Shown here piece after piece: positions 55,024 through 63,117 of a DNA stretch of 64,000 bases. Source of the DNA: Streptomyces sp. D2-8 (GTDB taxonomy: Bacteria > Actinomycetota > Actinomycetes > Streptomycetales > Streptomycetaceae); contig NZ_JAAHBP010000001.1 in NCBI RefSeq assembly GCF_023184515.1, positions 682,001 through 746,000 of the forward strand, in the 5' to 3' direction. The notes under the pieces are model-generated. The model did not search any database and had not been told where the DNA came from. It worked only from the letters and a program-made list of their open reading frames with translations. Each line of letters starts with the position of its first letter. Positions within the stretch are counted from its first letter, which is position 1. The position numbers were made by a program, and so were the translations under genes.

Positions 55024-56234
55024 GGGCTCAGGGTGGGGCGGCCGGTGTCCAGCAGCGAGGTCAGCGTCCGCGTGAACGCCCTCGCCGAACAGTCCGCGTG
55101 GTCGCGGATGCGCGCCGCGACCGTGTCGGCGCCGCCGCCCTCCAGGAGGCGGACGAGCCGGTCGAGGTCCTGCCCGTGCCCCTCCTGGGTGGTCAGGTAG
55201 AAGTCCGTCGCGTCGTACGCCATGTGGAAGACGTGCTTCTTCACATCACTCAGCGTCAGGTAGTCGTCGTGCGTCTTGGGGGTCGGCTCGGGCGCTCCGA
55301 CACACACCGCCGGGGTACCGGCGCCCCATGCGTTGACGGCCAGGTGGTACGTGTCCGTGATGACCAGCCGGTAGCGGGGCAGGACCCCGACCAGGTCGCC
55401 GACGGTGGGGTCCCCCGGGCGGGCCGCGATGTGGCTCACCCGGGCGGGCACGTCCCGGTCGAACCAGGGCAGCCACTCCAGCGGGGCGCCCAGGCGGTCG
55501 GACAGGCCCTGGCAGAAGGCGGGCAGCCAGTCGGGGATCGGCGTACGGGCGCCGAGGAAGACGCCGATCGCACCGCCGTCGGGCACCGACCGGGACCACT
55601 GCGTGGTCGGGAGGTGGCCGAGGTCGCCGGGGCGGGACAGCAGGGCCGCGTCCGCACCGAAGTGGTCGGTCGTACGGTCCCCCCGCAGATGCGCGATCTT
55701 CGCCGCCGAGAGCGGATCACGCACCCACATCCGGTGGCTGCGTGTGACGAGGCGGGAGAACAGCGGGCCGTACTCCTTGTCCTCGTAGTCGGACTGCGTG
55801 TTGTGCAGGATCGTCCCGCCGTAGCTGAGGGTCCGTGCGAGGAGCTCGTCCGGCTGGTCCGCGAACAGCAGGGCCCGGTTCAGCTGTGCCCGGGCGTCGT
55901 CCCGGTCCGCGGCGAAGCCGAAGTCGAGCAGGCGGTTCGTCGCGTCCTGCGCCAGGTAGTGCCGGGTATGCAGGAAGTCGCCCCAGAAGACGACCGCGTC
56001 ATGGTCGCGCAGCGTGTCGAGGTGCTCGGCCAGCGGAAGGAAACGGAACGGGAACCCGGTACCGCGCGCACCGTCGCGCAGCGGCACGGTCTCCGGCGTG
56101 TGCAGCGTGTACCAGGTGGCGTCGACGGCGGTGTCCATCCGCCGCCGCAGGGACTCGAACGCCAAGTCCACGGTCAGCATGCCCGTGTTGCGGTACCCGA
56201 TGTTCGGCGCGGTGATGACGGCGACGCGTCCCAT
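55020..56234 (-). CDS. Polysaccharide pyruvyl transferase family protein
   Basis: A 404-residue protein. VITAPNIGYRNTGMLTVDLAFESL is the first Rossmann-like block, DAVVFWGDFLHTRHYL a family motif, and IGVFLGARTPIPDWL through ITDTYHLAVNAWGAGTPAVCVG the second GT-B-like half. T-D-x-Y-H-L-A-V-x-A is the CsaB-type motif. The family adds pyruvate from PEP as a ketal onto sugar polymers. No polymer genes are adjacent. ATG at 56234 has GGAG four bases before. A MITE-like hairpin ends 33 bp upstream, and the remnant response regulator follows its stop. Confidence 0.85.
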   Translation of the reverse strand: MGRVAVITAPNIGYRNTGMLTVDLAFESLRRRMDTAVDATWYTLHTPETVPLRDGARGTGFPFRFLPLAEHLDTLRDHDAVVFWGDFLHTRHYLAQDATNRLLDFGFAADRDDARAQLNRALLFADQPDELLARTLSYGGTILHNTQSDYEDKEYGPLFSRLVTRSHRMWVRDPLSAAKIAHLRGDRTTDHFGADAALLSRPGDLGHLPTTQWSRSVPDGGAIGVFLGARTPIPDWLPAFCQGLSDRLGAPLEWLPWFDRDVPARVSHIAARPGDPTVGDLVGVLPRYRLVITDTYHLAVNAWGAGTPAVCVGAPEPTPKTHDDYLTLSDVKKHVFHMAYDATDFYLTTQEGHGQDLDRLVRLLEGGGADTVAARIRDHADCSARAFTRTLTSLLDTGRPTLSP

Positions 56235-56266
56235 GTGCTCCAGTTCCCCTAGCAGTTGCCGACGCC

Positions 56267-56448
56267 CTGGGTCGTGTCCGCAAAGTCCCGCCTGCCCCGC
56301 GACGCCTGGCACGCACTCTCGCCGCACCGGGCGAAGCCCCAAGTACGATCCAGTACGAGGGTCTCCGCCCGGCACGTCGAGAGCACGCACCAGACGCCGC
56401 GGGGCCCGCCCTCCGGGCGAACGACGGGACTTTGCGGACACGACCCAG
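56267..56448. mobile_element. MITE-like element (182 bp, 24-bp perfect terminal inverted repeats)
   Basis: The ends are perfect inverted copies: 56267-56290, starting CTGGGTCGTGTCCGCAAAG, and 56425-56448. Inside, 56295-56325 and 56385-56415 are also imperfectly complementary (GCCTGGCACGCACTCTCG against GAGAGCACGCACCAGACGC). The whole unit can fold as one long hairpin. It contains no reading frame of interest. This is the form of a non-autonomous transposon. It lies in the 560-bp gap between the pyruvyltransferase and hydratase genes; the rest (56449-56626) has no recognised feature. Confidence 0.75.
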
Positions 56449-56626
56449 GCGTGTGGTGGCGCGGACCACCGGTCAACGTACACGTCCGCTTCGCTGCGAA
56501 AACGTCCCGCCCCCGCCGGTCGCTCCTCCGCCGGGTCCGGCGGAAGTTCCGCCGTCAGCGCGAACCCGCCCACGGCCCGCGACCCCGCCGACACTCCGGC
56601 AGGACACATGTCATCGCCACGCCGTT

Positions 56627-56641
56627 CTGACGCGGCGTCAG
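56627..56641. promoter_or_regulatory. CTGACGCGGCGTCAG palindrome before the hydratase operon
   Basis: A perfect 7-1-7 palindrome, 154 bp before the hydratase start and 48 bp before the KstR-type site. The half site TGACG and spacing equal those before the LLM oxidoreductase gene (TGACGnnnCGTCA). It may be the target of a second regulator. Confidence 0.55.
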
Positions 56642-56688
56642 TAGTCTTCACAAGTGCCGGGGCCTCGGCTATACAGAGGGCGCGGGAC

Positions 56689-56702
56689 TGGAACGCGTTT
56701 CA
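56689..56702. promoter_or_regulatory. KstR operator, hydratase operon
   Basis: TGGAACGCGTTTCA matches TnnAACnnGTTnnA at every fixed position. It lies 93 bp before the hydratase ATG, the right distance to overlap the promoter of the three-gene operon. Confidence 0.75.
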
Positions 56703-56794
56703 GTTCGCGTCCCGGTCCGGTCCCAGACGGCCTCGGTGCGGCCGACGGTGCGGACGGCCGTACCGAGGTCCTTCCTCCGGCGATCAGGAGCCCC

Positions 56795-57652
56795 ATGCCC
56801 ATCGACGCAGCCAAGGCGCTCGCCGCCGGACCCCGGACCGGCGAGCTCTCCTGGGACCACAAGGACGTGCAGCTCTACCACCTCGGCATCGGCGCGGGCA
56901 GCCCCGCCACCGACCCCGACGAACTGCGCTACACCCTGGAGTCCCGGCTGCACGTCCTGCCGAGCTTCGCCACCGTCGCGGGCGCCGGAAAGCCCGGCGT
57001 GACCAGCGGTCTGTCCATGCCCGGCATCGAGGTCGAGCTGGCCCGCGTCCTGCACGGCGGCCAGAGCCTCGTCATCCACCGGCCCCTCCCGGCGACGGGC
57101 ACCGCCACCGCGACCAACCGGATCGCCGCCGTGTACGACAAGGGCACGGCGGCCGTCCTCGTCCTGCGCACCGAAGTCGCCGACGCCGACGGCCCGTTGT
57201 GGACCAACGACGCCCAGATCTTCATCCGCGGCGAGGGCGGCTGGGGCGGCGACCGCGGCCCCTCGGCCCGACTCGAGCCGCCCGTGGGCGAACCCGACCG
57301 GACCGTCGAACGGCCGATCCGCGACGACCAGGCCCTGCTCTACCGCCTCTCCGGCGACTGGAACCCGCTGCACGCCGACCCGGAGTTCGCCAAGGTCGCC
57401 GGATTCGAGCGGCCCATCCTGCACGGCCTGTGCACCTACGGCATGACGCTCAAGGCGGTCGTCGACACGCTGCTCGGCGGGGACGTGAGCCGGGTGCGGT
57501 CCTACACCACCCGCTTCGCCGGGGTCGTGTACCCGGGGGAGACCCTGCGGATCCGCATGTGGCCCACGCCGGAGTCCACCCGGGTCGCCGTCAGCGCCGT
57601 CGAGAGGGACGACGCGCCCGTCCTCGCCGACACCATCGTCGAACACACCTGA
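56795..57652 (+). CDS. MaoC-like enoyl-CoA hydratase (Hsd4B/Rv3538 type)
   Basis: A 285-residue double hot-dog protein. MPIDAAKALAAG opens it, DVQLYHLGIGAGSPATDPDELRYTLE follows, and the active-site motif is in the second half: YRLSGDWNPLHADPEFAKVAGFERPILHGLCTYG, with Asp and His as the catalytic pair. It lines up by eye with mycobacterial Rv3538, a KstR-controlled hydratase of cholesterol side-chain beta-oxidation. It would hydrate an alpha,beta-unsaturated acyl-CoA. CAGGAG is four bases before the ATG, and the alcohol dehydrogenase gene follows 32 bp later. A KstR site lies 93 bp upstream. Confidence 0.88.
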   Translation: MPIDAAKALAAGPRTGELSWDHKDVQLYHLGIGAGSPATDPDELRYTLESRLHVLPSFATVAGAGKPGVTSGLSMPGIEVELARVLHGGQSLVIHRPLPATGTATATNRIAAVYDKGTAAVLVLRTEVADADGPLWTNDAQIFIRGEGGWGGDRGPSARLEPPVGEPDRTVERPIRDDQALLYRLSGDWNPLHADPEFAKVAGFERPILHGLCTYGMTLKAVVDTLLGGDVSRVRSYTTRFAGVVYPGETLRIRMWPTPESTRVAVSAVERDDAPVLADTIVEHT

Positions 57653-57684
57653 GTCCACACCGCCGTACGAGGGGAGCCCGCACC

Positions 57685-58761
57685 ATGCGCGCAGCCGTAC
57701 TGCACGAGATCGGCCAGGACAAGCTGGAGGTCCTCGACGACGTCGAGGCGGTGGGGTTCGGACCCGGAAAGGTGCGGATCCGGGTGCGCGCCACGGGGCT
57801 GTGCCACTCGGACCTGTCCGCGATGAGCGGAGTGCTGCCGCAGCCCGCGCCGTTCGTGCCCGGGCACGAGGGCGCGGGGGAGATCCTCGAAGTCGGCGAG
57901 GGCGTCAGCCACCTGAAGGCCGGCGACCGGGTCGTGGTGTGCTGGCTGCCCGCCTGCGGCGCCTGCCCCGCCTGCAAGCGCGGCCAGACCGAGCTGTGCC
58001 TCGCCGGCTTCATGAACGCCGGCACCCCCAACTTCAAGCGTCCGGGCGGGGACGTCTTCGGCTTCGCCGGCACCGGCACCTTCACCGAGGAGGTCGTCGT
58101 CGACGCCGGCTGCGCGGTGCCGATACCCGACGACGTGCCCTTCGACATCGCCGCCCTCATCGGCTGCGGAGTGACCACCGGCCTCGGCGCCGCGCTCAAC
58201 ACGGCCGACCTGGAGGCCGGTTCGTCGGTGGCGGTCATCGGCTGCGGTGGCGTCGGCATCTCCGTGATCCAGGGCGCCCGGCTCAAGGGAGCCGCCGAGA
58301 TCGTCGCCGTCGACCCGATCGCCGCGCGCCGCGAGTCCGCGCTGAAGTTCGGGGCCACCCGGGCCGTCTCGCCCGACGAACTGCCCGACGCGAAACAGCA
58401 GATCACCGCCGGCGAGGGCTTCGACTACGTCTTCGAGGTCGTCGGCAGGTCGGCCACGGCACGCACCGCGTACGAGAACACCCGGCGCGGCGGCACCCTC
58501 GTCGTGGTCGGCGCCGGCGCCATGGACGACTTCCTCCAGCTCAACATGTTCGAGCTGTTCTTCGACGAGAAGCGGATCCTGCCGTCCATGTACGGCGGCG
58601 GAGACGTCCTGCGCTCCTACGAACGCACCATCGCCCTGTGGCGCTCCGGCCGGGTCGACCTGGCGGGCCTGATCACCCACCGGGTCCCGTTCGCCGACAT
58701 CAACGAGGCCCTGGACCAGATGCGGACCGGGACCGCCCTGCGTACGTGCATCGAGATGTGA
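57685..58761 (+). CDS. Zinc-dependent alcohol dehydrogenase
   Basis: A 358-residue MDR enzyme. ATGLCHSDLSAMSG holds the catalytic-zinc Cys, PGHEGAGEILEVGEGV the His-Glu pair, and CGACPACKRGQTELC the four structural-zinc cysteines. VAVIGCGGVGISVIQGARLKGAAEIVAVDP is the NAD-binding loop, ending in Asp, so NAD(H) is expected. It resembles class III-like dehydrogenases of actinobacteria. In this operon it is likely to oxidise the hydroxyl made by the P450 or the beta-hydroxyl of an acyl-CoA. GGGGAG stands eight bases before the ATG. Confidence 0.9.
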   Translation: MRAAVLHEIGQDKLEVLDDVEAVGFGPGKVRIRVRATGLCHSDLSAMSGVLPQPAPFVPGHEGAGEILEVGEGVSHLKAGDRVVVCWLPACGACPACKRGQTELCLAGFMNAGTPNFKRPGGDVFGFAGTGTFTEEVVVDAGCAVPIPDDVPFDIAALIGCGVTTGLGAALNTADLEAGSSVAVIGCGGVGISVIQGARLKGAAEIVAVDPIAARRESALKFGATRAVSPDELPDAKQQITAGEGFDYVFEVVGRSATARTAYENTRRGGTLVVVGAGAMDDFLQLNMFELFFDEKRILPSMYGGGDVLRSYERTIALWRSGRVDLAGLITHRVPFADINEALDQMRTGTALRTCIEM

Positions 58762-58772
58762 GGACCCCCACC

Positions 58773-59714
58773 ATGCCGCTGCCGCTCCAGGGACTGTCCG
58801 CGATCGTCACCGGCGCGGGCCGCGGGCTCGGCCGGGCCGAGGCGCTGGAACTCGCCCGGCTCGGCGCCGCCGTCGTCGTCAACGACTACGGGCAGCCCGG
58901 CCGCGACGGCACGGGCGAGGCGTCCGCGGGGCCCGCCGAGGAGGTCGCCGCCGAGATCCGGGCAGCGGGCGGGACCGCGCTCGCGCACACCGGCGACGTC
59001 TCCGACTTCGCGCAGGCGCGCACCCTCGTCGAGTCGGCCGTCGCCGCGTTCGGCAGGCTCGACATCCTCGTCAACAACGCGGGCATCCTGCGCGACCGCA
59101 TGGTGTTCTCGATGGCCGAGGAGGAGTGGGACTCCGTCCTCCGCGTGCACCTCAAGGGCCACTTCAACACCACCCGGTTCGCCGCCGCACACTGGCGGGA
59201 GCGGTCCAAGCGGGCCGGGGAGCCGGTGTTCGGGCGGATCGTGAACACCTCCTCGGAGGCGTTCCTCGCCGGTTCCGCCGGGCAGCCCAACTACGCGGCG
59301 GCCAAGGGCGGAATCGTCGGCCTCACCACCTCCACCGCCCTCGCCCTCGGCAGGTACGGCGTCACGGCCAACGCCATCTGCCCGCGCGCCCGCACCCGGA
59401 TGACCGAGGACGTCTTCGCGGGCATCGGACAGCCCTCCGGCGCCGGCCTCGACCCGCTCGCCCCCGAGCACGTCGCCCCGCTCGTCGGCTATCTGGCCTC
59501 ACCCGCCGCCGCCCACGTCAACGGGCAGCTCCTCGTGGTGCACGGCGGGATGGTCGCCGTCGTCGAACGGCCGCGGGTCGCCGCCAAGTTCGACAGCAAG
59601 CAGGACGCCTTCACCTACGACGAGCTGGAGGCCGTCCTCGGGCCGTACTACGCGGACCGGCCGGTCGGGGAGACCTTCGCGGCGGCGGAGGTGCTGGGCC
59701 TGGGACGCGGGTGA
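58773..59714 (+). CDS. SDR-family 3-hydroxyacyl-CoA/steroid-type dehydrogenase
   Basis: A 313-residue SDR. TGAGRGLGRAEALELARLG is the cofactor loop, then VVNDYGQP, LVNNAGILRDRMVF, NTSSEAFLAGSAGQPNYAAAKGG with the catalytic Ser, Tyr and Lys, and a long C-terminal extension (RPRVAAKFDSKQDAFTYDELEAVLGPYYADRP). NDYG and LRDRM match the multifunctional-enzyme-type hydroxyacyl-CoA dehydrogenases, including those of the mycobacterial KstR regulon. It would oxidise the product of the hydratase. ATG at 58773 is 11 bases past the preceding stop, with GTGAGGACC. Confidence 0.9.
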   Translation: MPLPLQGLSAIVTGAGRGLGRAEALELARLGAAVVVNDYGQPGRDGTGEASAGPAEEVAAEIRAAGGTALAHTGDVSDFAQARTLVESAVAAFGRLDILVNNAGILRDRMVFSMAEEEWDSVLRVHLKGHFNTTRFAAAHWRERSKRAGEPVFGRIVNTSSEAFLAGSAGQPNYAAAKGGIVGLTTSTALALGRYGVTANAICPRARTRMTEDVFAGIGQPSGAGLDPLAPEHVAPLVGYLASPAAAHVNGQLLVVHGGMVAVVERPRVAAKFDSKQDAFTYDELEAVLGPYYADRPVGETFAAAEVLGLGRG

Positions 59715-59722
59715 GAGACACG

Positions 59723-59757
59723 GAACGGCCCTCCCCGCTCAGCGGGAAGGGCCGTTC
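59723..59757 (+). terminator. Strong hairpin ending the hydratase-ADH-SDR operon
   Basis: GAACGGCCCT at 59723-59732 pairs with AGGGCCGTTC at 59748-59757; the inner CCCCGCT/AGCGGG also pairs. It is nine bases past the SDR stop. It could stop transcription from the opposite side too. Confidence 0.85.
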
Positions 59758-59780
59758 GCTGTCTGGTGACTGACGTGCCG

Positions 59781-59948
59781 TCAGGCCGCAGTCACGGCTT
59801 GCTCGGTCTCCGCCACCGGCTTGCGGTGGCGTCCGCGCGGAGCCGTCTCGCCGTCCTGCGTGGAGACCTCACCACGGTGCCGGCCGTGGCCGGAGGAGGT
59901 CTGCTGGACGTCGGCAGTACGCGGCTGGGTCGTGCTGGCGTCGCTCAT
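59781..59948 (-). CDS. Small GRHR-motif protein, 55 residues
   Basis: A short frame starting MSDASTTQPRTADVQQTSSG and ending EQAVTAA. It contains the motif GRHRGE and again RGRHRKP 23 residues later. Similar tiny basic proteins with the GRHR repeat occur in Streptomyces, as I recall; no function is known. It is hydrophilic and probably disordered. ATG at 59946-59948; the only ribosome-site candidate is GGGGTGA further away. I kept it because of the repeated motif, Streptomyces-like codon bias and its length between stop codons. Convergent with the SDR operon. Confidence 0.55.
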   Translation of the reverse strand: MSDASTTQPRTADVQQTSSGHGRHRGEVSTQDGETAPRGRHRKPVAETEQAVTAA

Positions 59949-60045
59949 CGGATGGAATTCACCCCGTCAACATGATCTTTTTTACAGCCGGGTGAGTTTA
60001 ACCGGCACCCCTGACCTCGGATCCAGCCAGCCACGCCAACCGGCA

Positions 60046-61296
60046 CTAGTTCGTTACAAGGCGTCCCAACGGCGCCTCCTGGAGGGGCACAGGGCGTGCC
60101 GCCGCAGGGGTCGGGGGCGGGGCGGACTGCGCTGGTGAGGCGGGTGATTCGGGCTCCTCGGGGTGCCCGGGGTGCCCGGGGTGCCCGGGGTGCCCGGGGT
60201 GCCCGGGGTGCCCCGGGTCTTCCGGAAGCGGGGGTGCCGGGTCCGGCTCCGGCGCCGGGGCGAGCACGGCCCCGGGCGGGCTCACCTGCGCCACCCCGCA
60301 CGGCACGGCCTCCGTCGCGTACGGCAGCCGTAGCACCCCCTCCGGCGTCCACAGGCCCGTCCCCGCCAACCACCCCTCGGGAGCGGGGAGATGGTGCACC
60401 CGCCGCTCGGCGGGCCGCCAGACACCGACCCAGCTGCCCGTCGGTCCGTCCACCCGCAGCGCCACCGCACAGCTCTCCGGCGTCAGCACCTGCCCCGGCT
60501 GGATCGCGAACGGCGTGACGGAGCAGTCCCGCACCCGCAGGCACTCCGGGAAGCGCACCGGCAGCGTGCTGCCCAGGACGCCCCAGCCGATCCGGCCCTG
60601 CCCCGGCGAGGGCGCGTCCGAGCGGACGATCAGCAGCCCGCTGTCGTGGTCGGCGAGCAGCAGCCGGTCGTCGCTCCCGGCGGCGATCTGCAGCAGCGGC
60701 GACACCTCGCCCCCGCACTCCAGGTCCACGACAACGGCCTTGACGCGACCGCCGGTCTCCCGGTCCAGCGCCAGCAGCCGTTCCGTCCGGTCCAGCCAGA
60801 CCCCGCCCGAGCAGCGGCCGGGCAGCTCGGCCAGCAGCTCGGGCCCGAAGGCGCCGCCCGCCACCAGCCACACCGATGTCGCACGCGGCCCGACAGCGAG
60901 CGCGTAGGCCCGTTCGCCGCCCGGGGCGGGCGGCAGCAGCCGCAACCGGGCGGTCCCGTCCGGGCACTCGACCGCGCCCAGGGGCAGCTCGCCGGTACCG
61001 GGCCCGGTCGGGTACAGCAGCGAGAAGGCGTGCCGCCCGGCCACCACCCGGTGGATGAGGACCCGCCCGTCGCCCATCGGCTGCACCTCGGTGCCGGGCT
61101 CCTCCGGCTGGTTGCGGGGCAGGGGCACCGCGTACGGCTCGGGGCCGTCCAGGGTCCAGCGCTCCGGGAACCAGGAGTCGCCGGCCGACGCGAGGCGCGC
61201 GCCGTAGGCACCGTCCGCGGTGAGCGTGCAGCCTGTCGGCGCGGTCACGTGCTCGTCCTCGTGTCCCGCCGAAGATTCGATCACACAGACCGTCAT
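60046..61296 (-). CDS. Hypothetical protein with beta-propeller-like repeats and a GHP tail
   Basis: A 416-residue soluble protein with no signal peptide. Repeated short strands (WLVAGGAFGPELLAELPG, WLDRTERLLALDRETGG, LQIAAGSDDRLLLADHDSGLLIV, WGVGV-like turns) give a propeller-like look, but no known repeat consensus fits well. The last 70 residues are Pro-rich and carry six GHP repeats, encoded by a 9-bp tandem repeat. I do not recognise a function. ATG at 61296. Its upstream gap holds the promoter for Nif3, divergent from it. Confidence 0.7.
   Translation of the reverse strand: MTVCVIESSAGHEDEHVTAPTGCTLTADGAYGARLASAGDSWFPERWTLDGPEPYAVPLPRNQPEEPGTEVQPMGDGRVLIHRVVAGRHAFSLLYPTGPGTGELPLGAVECPDGTARLRLLPPAPGGERAYALAVGPRATSVWLVAGGAFGPELLAELPGRCSGGVWLDRTERLLALDRETGGRVKAVVVDLECGGEVSPLLQIAAGSDDRLLLADHDSGLLIVRSDAPSPGQGRIGWGVLGSTLPVRFPECLRVRDCSVTPFAIQPGQVLTPESCAVALRVDGPTGSWVGVWRPAERRVHHLPAPEGWLAGTGLWTPEGVLRLPYATEAVPCGVAQVSPPGAVLAPAPEPDPAPPLPEDPGHPGHPGHPGHPGHPGHPEEPESPASPAQSAPPPTPAAARPVPLQEAPLGRLVTN
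60160..60213. repeat. 9-bp tandem repeat (GGGGTGCCC)x6
   Basis: Six perfect copies of GGGGTGCCC encode the GHP units at the end of the leftward protein. No copy has mutated, so the tract is likely recent and prone to copy-number change. Confidence 0.95.
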
Positions 61297-61493
61297 CGTT
61301 CGGTCACCTCCAGTGACGAACGTAGGTCGCACGCGCGGGCGGGGAATTCCACGGGCGCAGACTTCACACATAAGGGTGTTCCAGGAACGATTCGCCTGAG
61401 GAGAAGGGGGTGATTGTGCTGAGCGGGGCCATGGGTGCCAGGAGCGGGCGGTGGCGGTGCAACGCCACAGATCAGGCGGGTAGCCTTGGCCCC

Positions 61494-62357
61494 GTGCCCC
61501 GTCTGTCTGAAGTCATCGCCGCGCTGGAGACCCTGTGGCCCGCCGAGCGGGCCGAGTCCTGGGACGCGGTCGGCACCGTCGCGGGCGACCCGGACCAGGA
61601 GGTCACGCGGGTCCTGTTCGCCGTCGACCCGGTCCAGGAGATCGTCGACGAGGCGGTGAAACTGGGCGCCGGCCTGCTCGTGACCCACCACCCGCTCTAT
61701 CTGCGCGGCACGACGACGGTCGCGGCGACGCACTTCAAGGGCCGTGTCGTGCACACCCTCATCAAGAACGACATCGCGCTGCACGTCGCCCACACCAACG
61801 CCGACACCGCCGACCCGGGTGTCTCCGACGCCCTCGCGGCCGCGCTGGACCTCAGGGTCACCGGGCCGCTCGTGCCCGACCCCACCGACCCCGAGGGCCG
61901 CCGGGGCCTCGGCCGCCTCTGCGCCCTGGACCACCCGGTGACCGTCCGCGAGTTCGCCGCCCGCGCCGCCCAGCGGCTGCCCGCCACCGCGCAGGGCATC
62001 CGCGTCGCCGGCGACCCCGAGGCGCCCGTGCGCACGGTCGCCGTCAGCGGCGGCTCCGGCGACAGCCTCTTCGACCACGTCCGCGCGGCCGGGGTCGACG
62101 CATTCCTCACCGCGGACCTGCGCCACCACCCCGCGGCCGAGTTCCTGGCGGATCGCGCCCACAGCCCCCTCGCGCTGCTCGACGCGGCGCACTGGGCCAC
62201 CGAGTGGCCCTGGTGCGAGCTGGCCGCGAGCCAGCTCGACGAGATCTCCGACCGGAACGGATGGGACCTGCGCGTCCACGTCTCGAAGACGGTCACCGAC
62301 CCCTGGACCGCGCACGCGGCCTCGACCACTTCTGACCCCCTTGGAGCCCCGAACTGA
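61494..62357 (+). CDS. Nif3-like dinuclear metal centre protein
   Basis: A 287-residue protein of the NIF3/DUF34 family: LVTHHPLYLRG with paired His ligands, VAHTNADTADPGVSDALA with a further ligand, and GSGDSLFDHVRAAGVDAFLTADLRHHPA and LLDAAHWATEW with His and Glu. The fold binds two metal ions; the reaction is uncertain, although GTP cyclohydrolase-like roles have been suggested. GTG at 61494 has no ribosome site, but a TAGCCT -10-like box lies eight bases upstream, suggesting a leaderless transcript. It starts the conserved trio Nif3, zinc-ribbon, RNase HI/phosphatase, also known in mycobacteria (Rv2230c-Rv2228c). Confidence 0.9.
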   Translation: MPRLSEVIAALETLWPAERAESWDAVGTVAGDPDQEVTRVLFAVDPVQEIVDEAVKLGAGLLVTHHPLYLRGTTTVAATHFKGRVVHTLIKNDIALHVAHTNADTADPGVSDALAAALDLRVTGPLVPDPTDPEGRRGLGRLCALDHPVTVREFAARAAQRLPATAQGIRVAGDPEAPVRTVAVSGGSGDSLFDHVRAAGVDAFLTADLRHHPAAEFLADRAHSPLALLDAAHWATEWPWCELAASQLDEISDRNGWDLRVHVSKTVTDPWTAHAASTTSDPLGAPN

Positions 62358-63097
62358 ACGCCGCGCCCGCCGACCAGATCCGACTCCTCGACCTCCAGGA
62401 CCTCGACGTCCGCCTCCAGCAGCTGGCGCACAAGCGCAAGTCGCTGCCCGAGCACGCCGAGATCGAGTCGCTGACCAAGGACCACACCCAGCTGCGCGAC
62501 CTGCTCGTCGCCGCGCAGACCGAGGAGAGCGACACCGCCCGCGAGCAGACCAAGGCCGAGCAGGACGTGGACCAGGTGCGCCAGCGCGCCACCCGCGACC
62601 AGCAGCGCCTCGACTCCGGCGCCGTCACCTCCCCCAAGGACCTGGAGAACCTCCAGCGCGAGATCGCCTCCCTCGCCAAGCGGCAGGGTGACCTGGAGGA
62701 CGTGGTGCTGGAGGTCATGGAGCGCCGCGAGTCCGCGCAGGAGCGGGTCGCCGAGCTGACCGAGCGCGACACCTCCGTCCAGTCGAAGATCGACGACGCG
62801 ACCGCGCGCCGCGACGCGTCCTTCGAGCAGATCGACGGCGAGGTCGCCACCGTCACCAAGGAGCGCGAGGTCATCGCCGGCTCGATTCCGGCCGATCTGC
62901 TCAAGCTCTACGACAAGCTGCGCGAGCAGCAGGGCGGCGTCGGCGCGGCGAAGCTGTACGCGCGCAGCTGCCAGGGCTGCCGGCAGGAACTCGCCATCAC
63001 CGAGCTGGCGGAGATCCGCAAGGCGGCGCCCGACACGGTGATCCGCTGCGAGAACTGCCGCCGCATCCTGGTGCGCACGTCCGAGTCCGGTATCTAG
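62354..63097 (+). CDS. CT398-like coiled-coil zinc-ribbon protein, probable CTG start
   Basis: A 247-residue protein with a long coiled coil (residues about 10-170; EESDTAREQTKAEQDVDQVRQR, VTERDTSVQSKIDDATARRD-like heptads) and a C-terminal zinc ribbon with CQGC and CENC. Family members bind nucleic acids or membranes, with a role still unknown. The conserved N-terminus NAAPADQIRLLDLQ begins right after CTG at 62354, which overlaps the Nif3 stop (CTGA). An in-frame stop lies at 62333, and the first ATG/GTG/TTG comes 72 codons later, so CTG is the likely start; GGAG lies eight bases before it. Confidence 0.88.
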   Translation: MNAAPADQIRLLDLQDLDVRLQQLAHKRKSLPEHAEIESLTKDHTQLRDLLVAAQTEESDTAREQTKAEQDVDQVRQRATRDQQRLDSGAVTSPKDLENLQREIASLAKRQGDLEDVVLEVMERRESAQERVAELTERDTSVQSKIDDATARRDASFEQIDGEVATVTKEREVIAGSIPADLLKLYDKLREQQGGVGAAKLYARSCQGCRQELAITELAEIRKAAPDTVIRCENCRRILVRTSESGI

Positions 63098-63117
63098 GCC
63101 TTCAGGGAGCCCTTCCG

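Noticed and set aside
56267..56448. Intrinsic terminator explanation for the long inverted repeat
   Set aside because: At 182 bp with perfect 24-bp ends it is far larger than a terminator and lies upstream of a start, not after a stop.
56654..56794. N-terminal extension of the hydratase
   Set aside because: It would read through the KstR operator; the ATG at 56795 has CAGGAG and fits the family start MPID.
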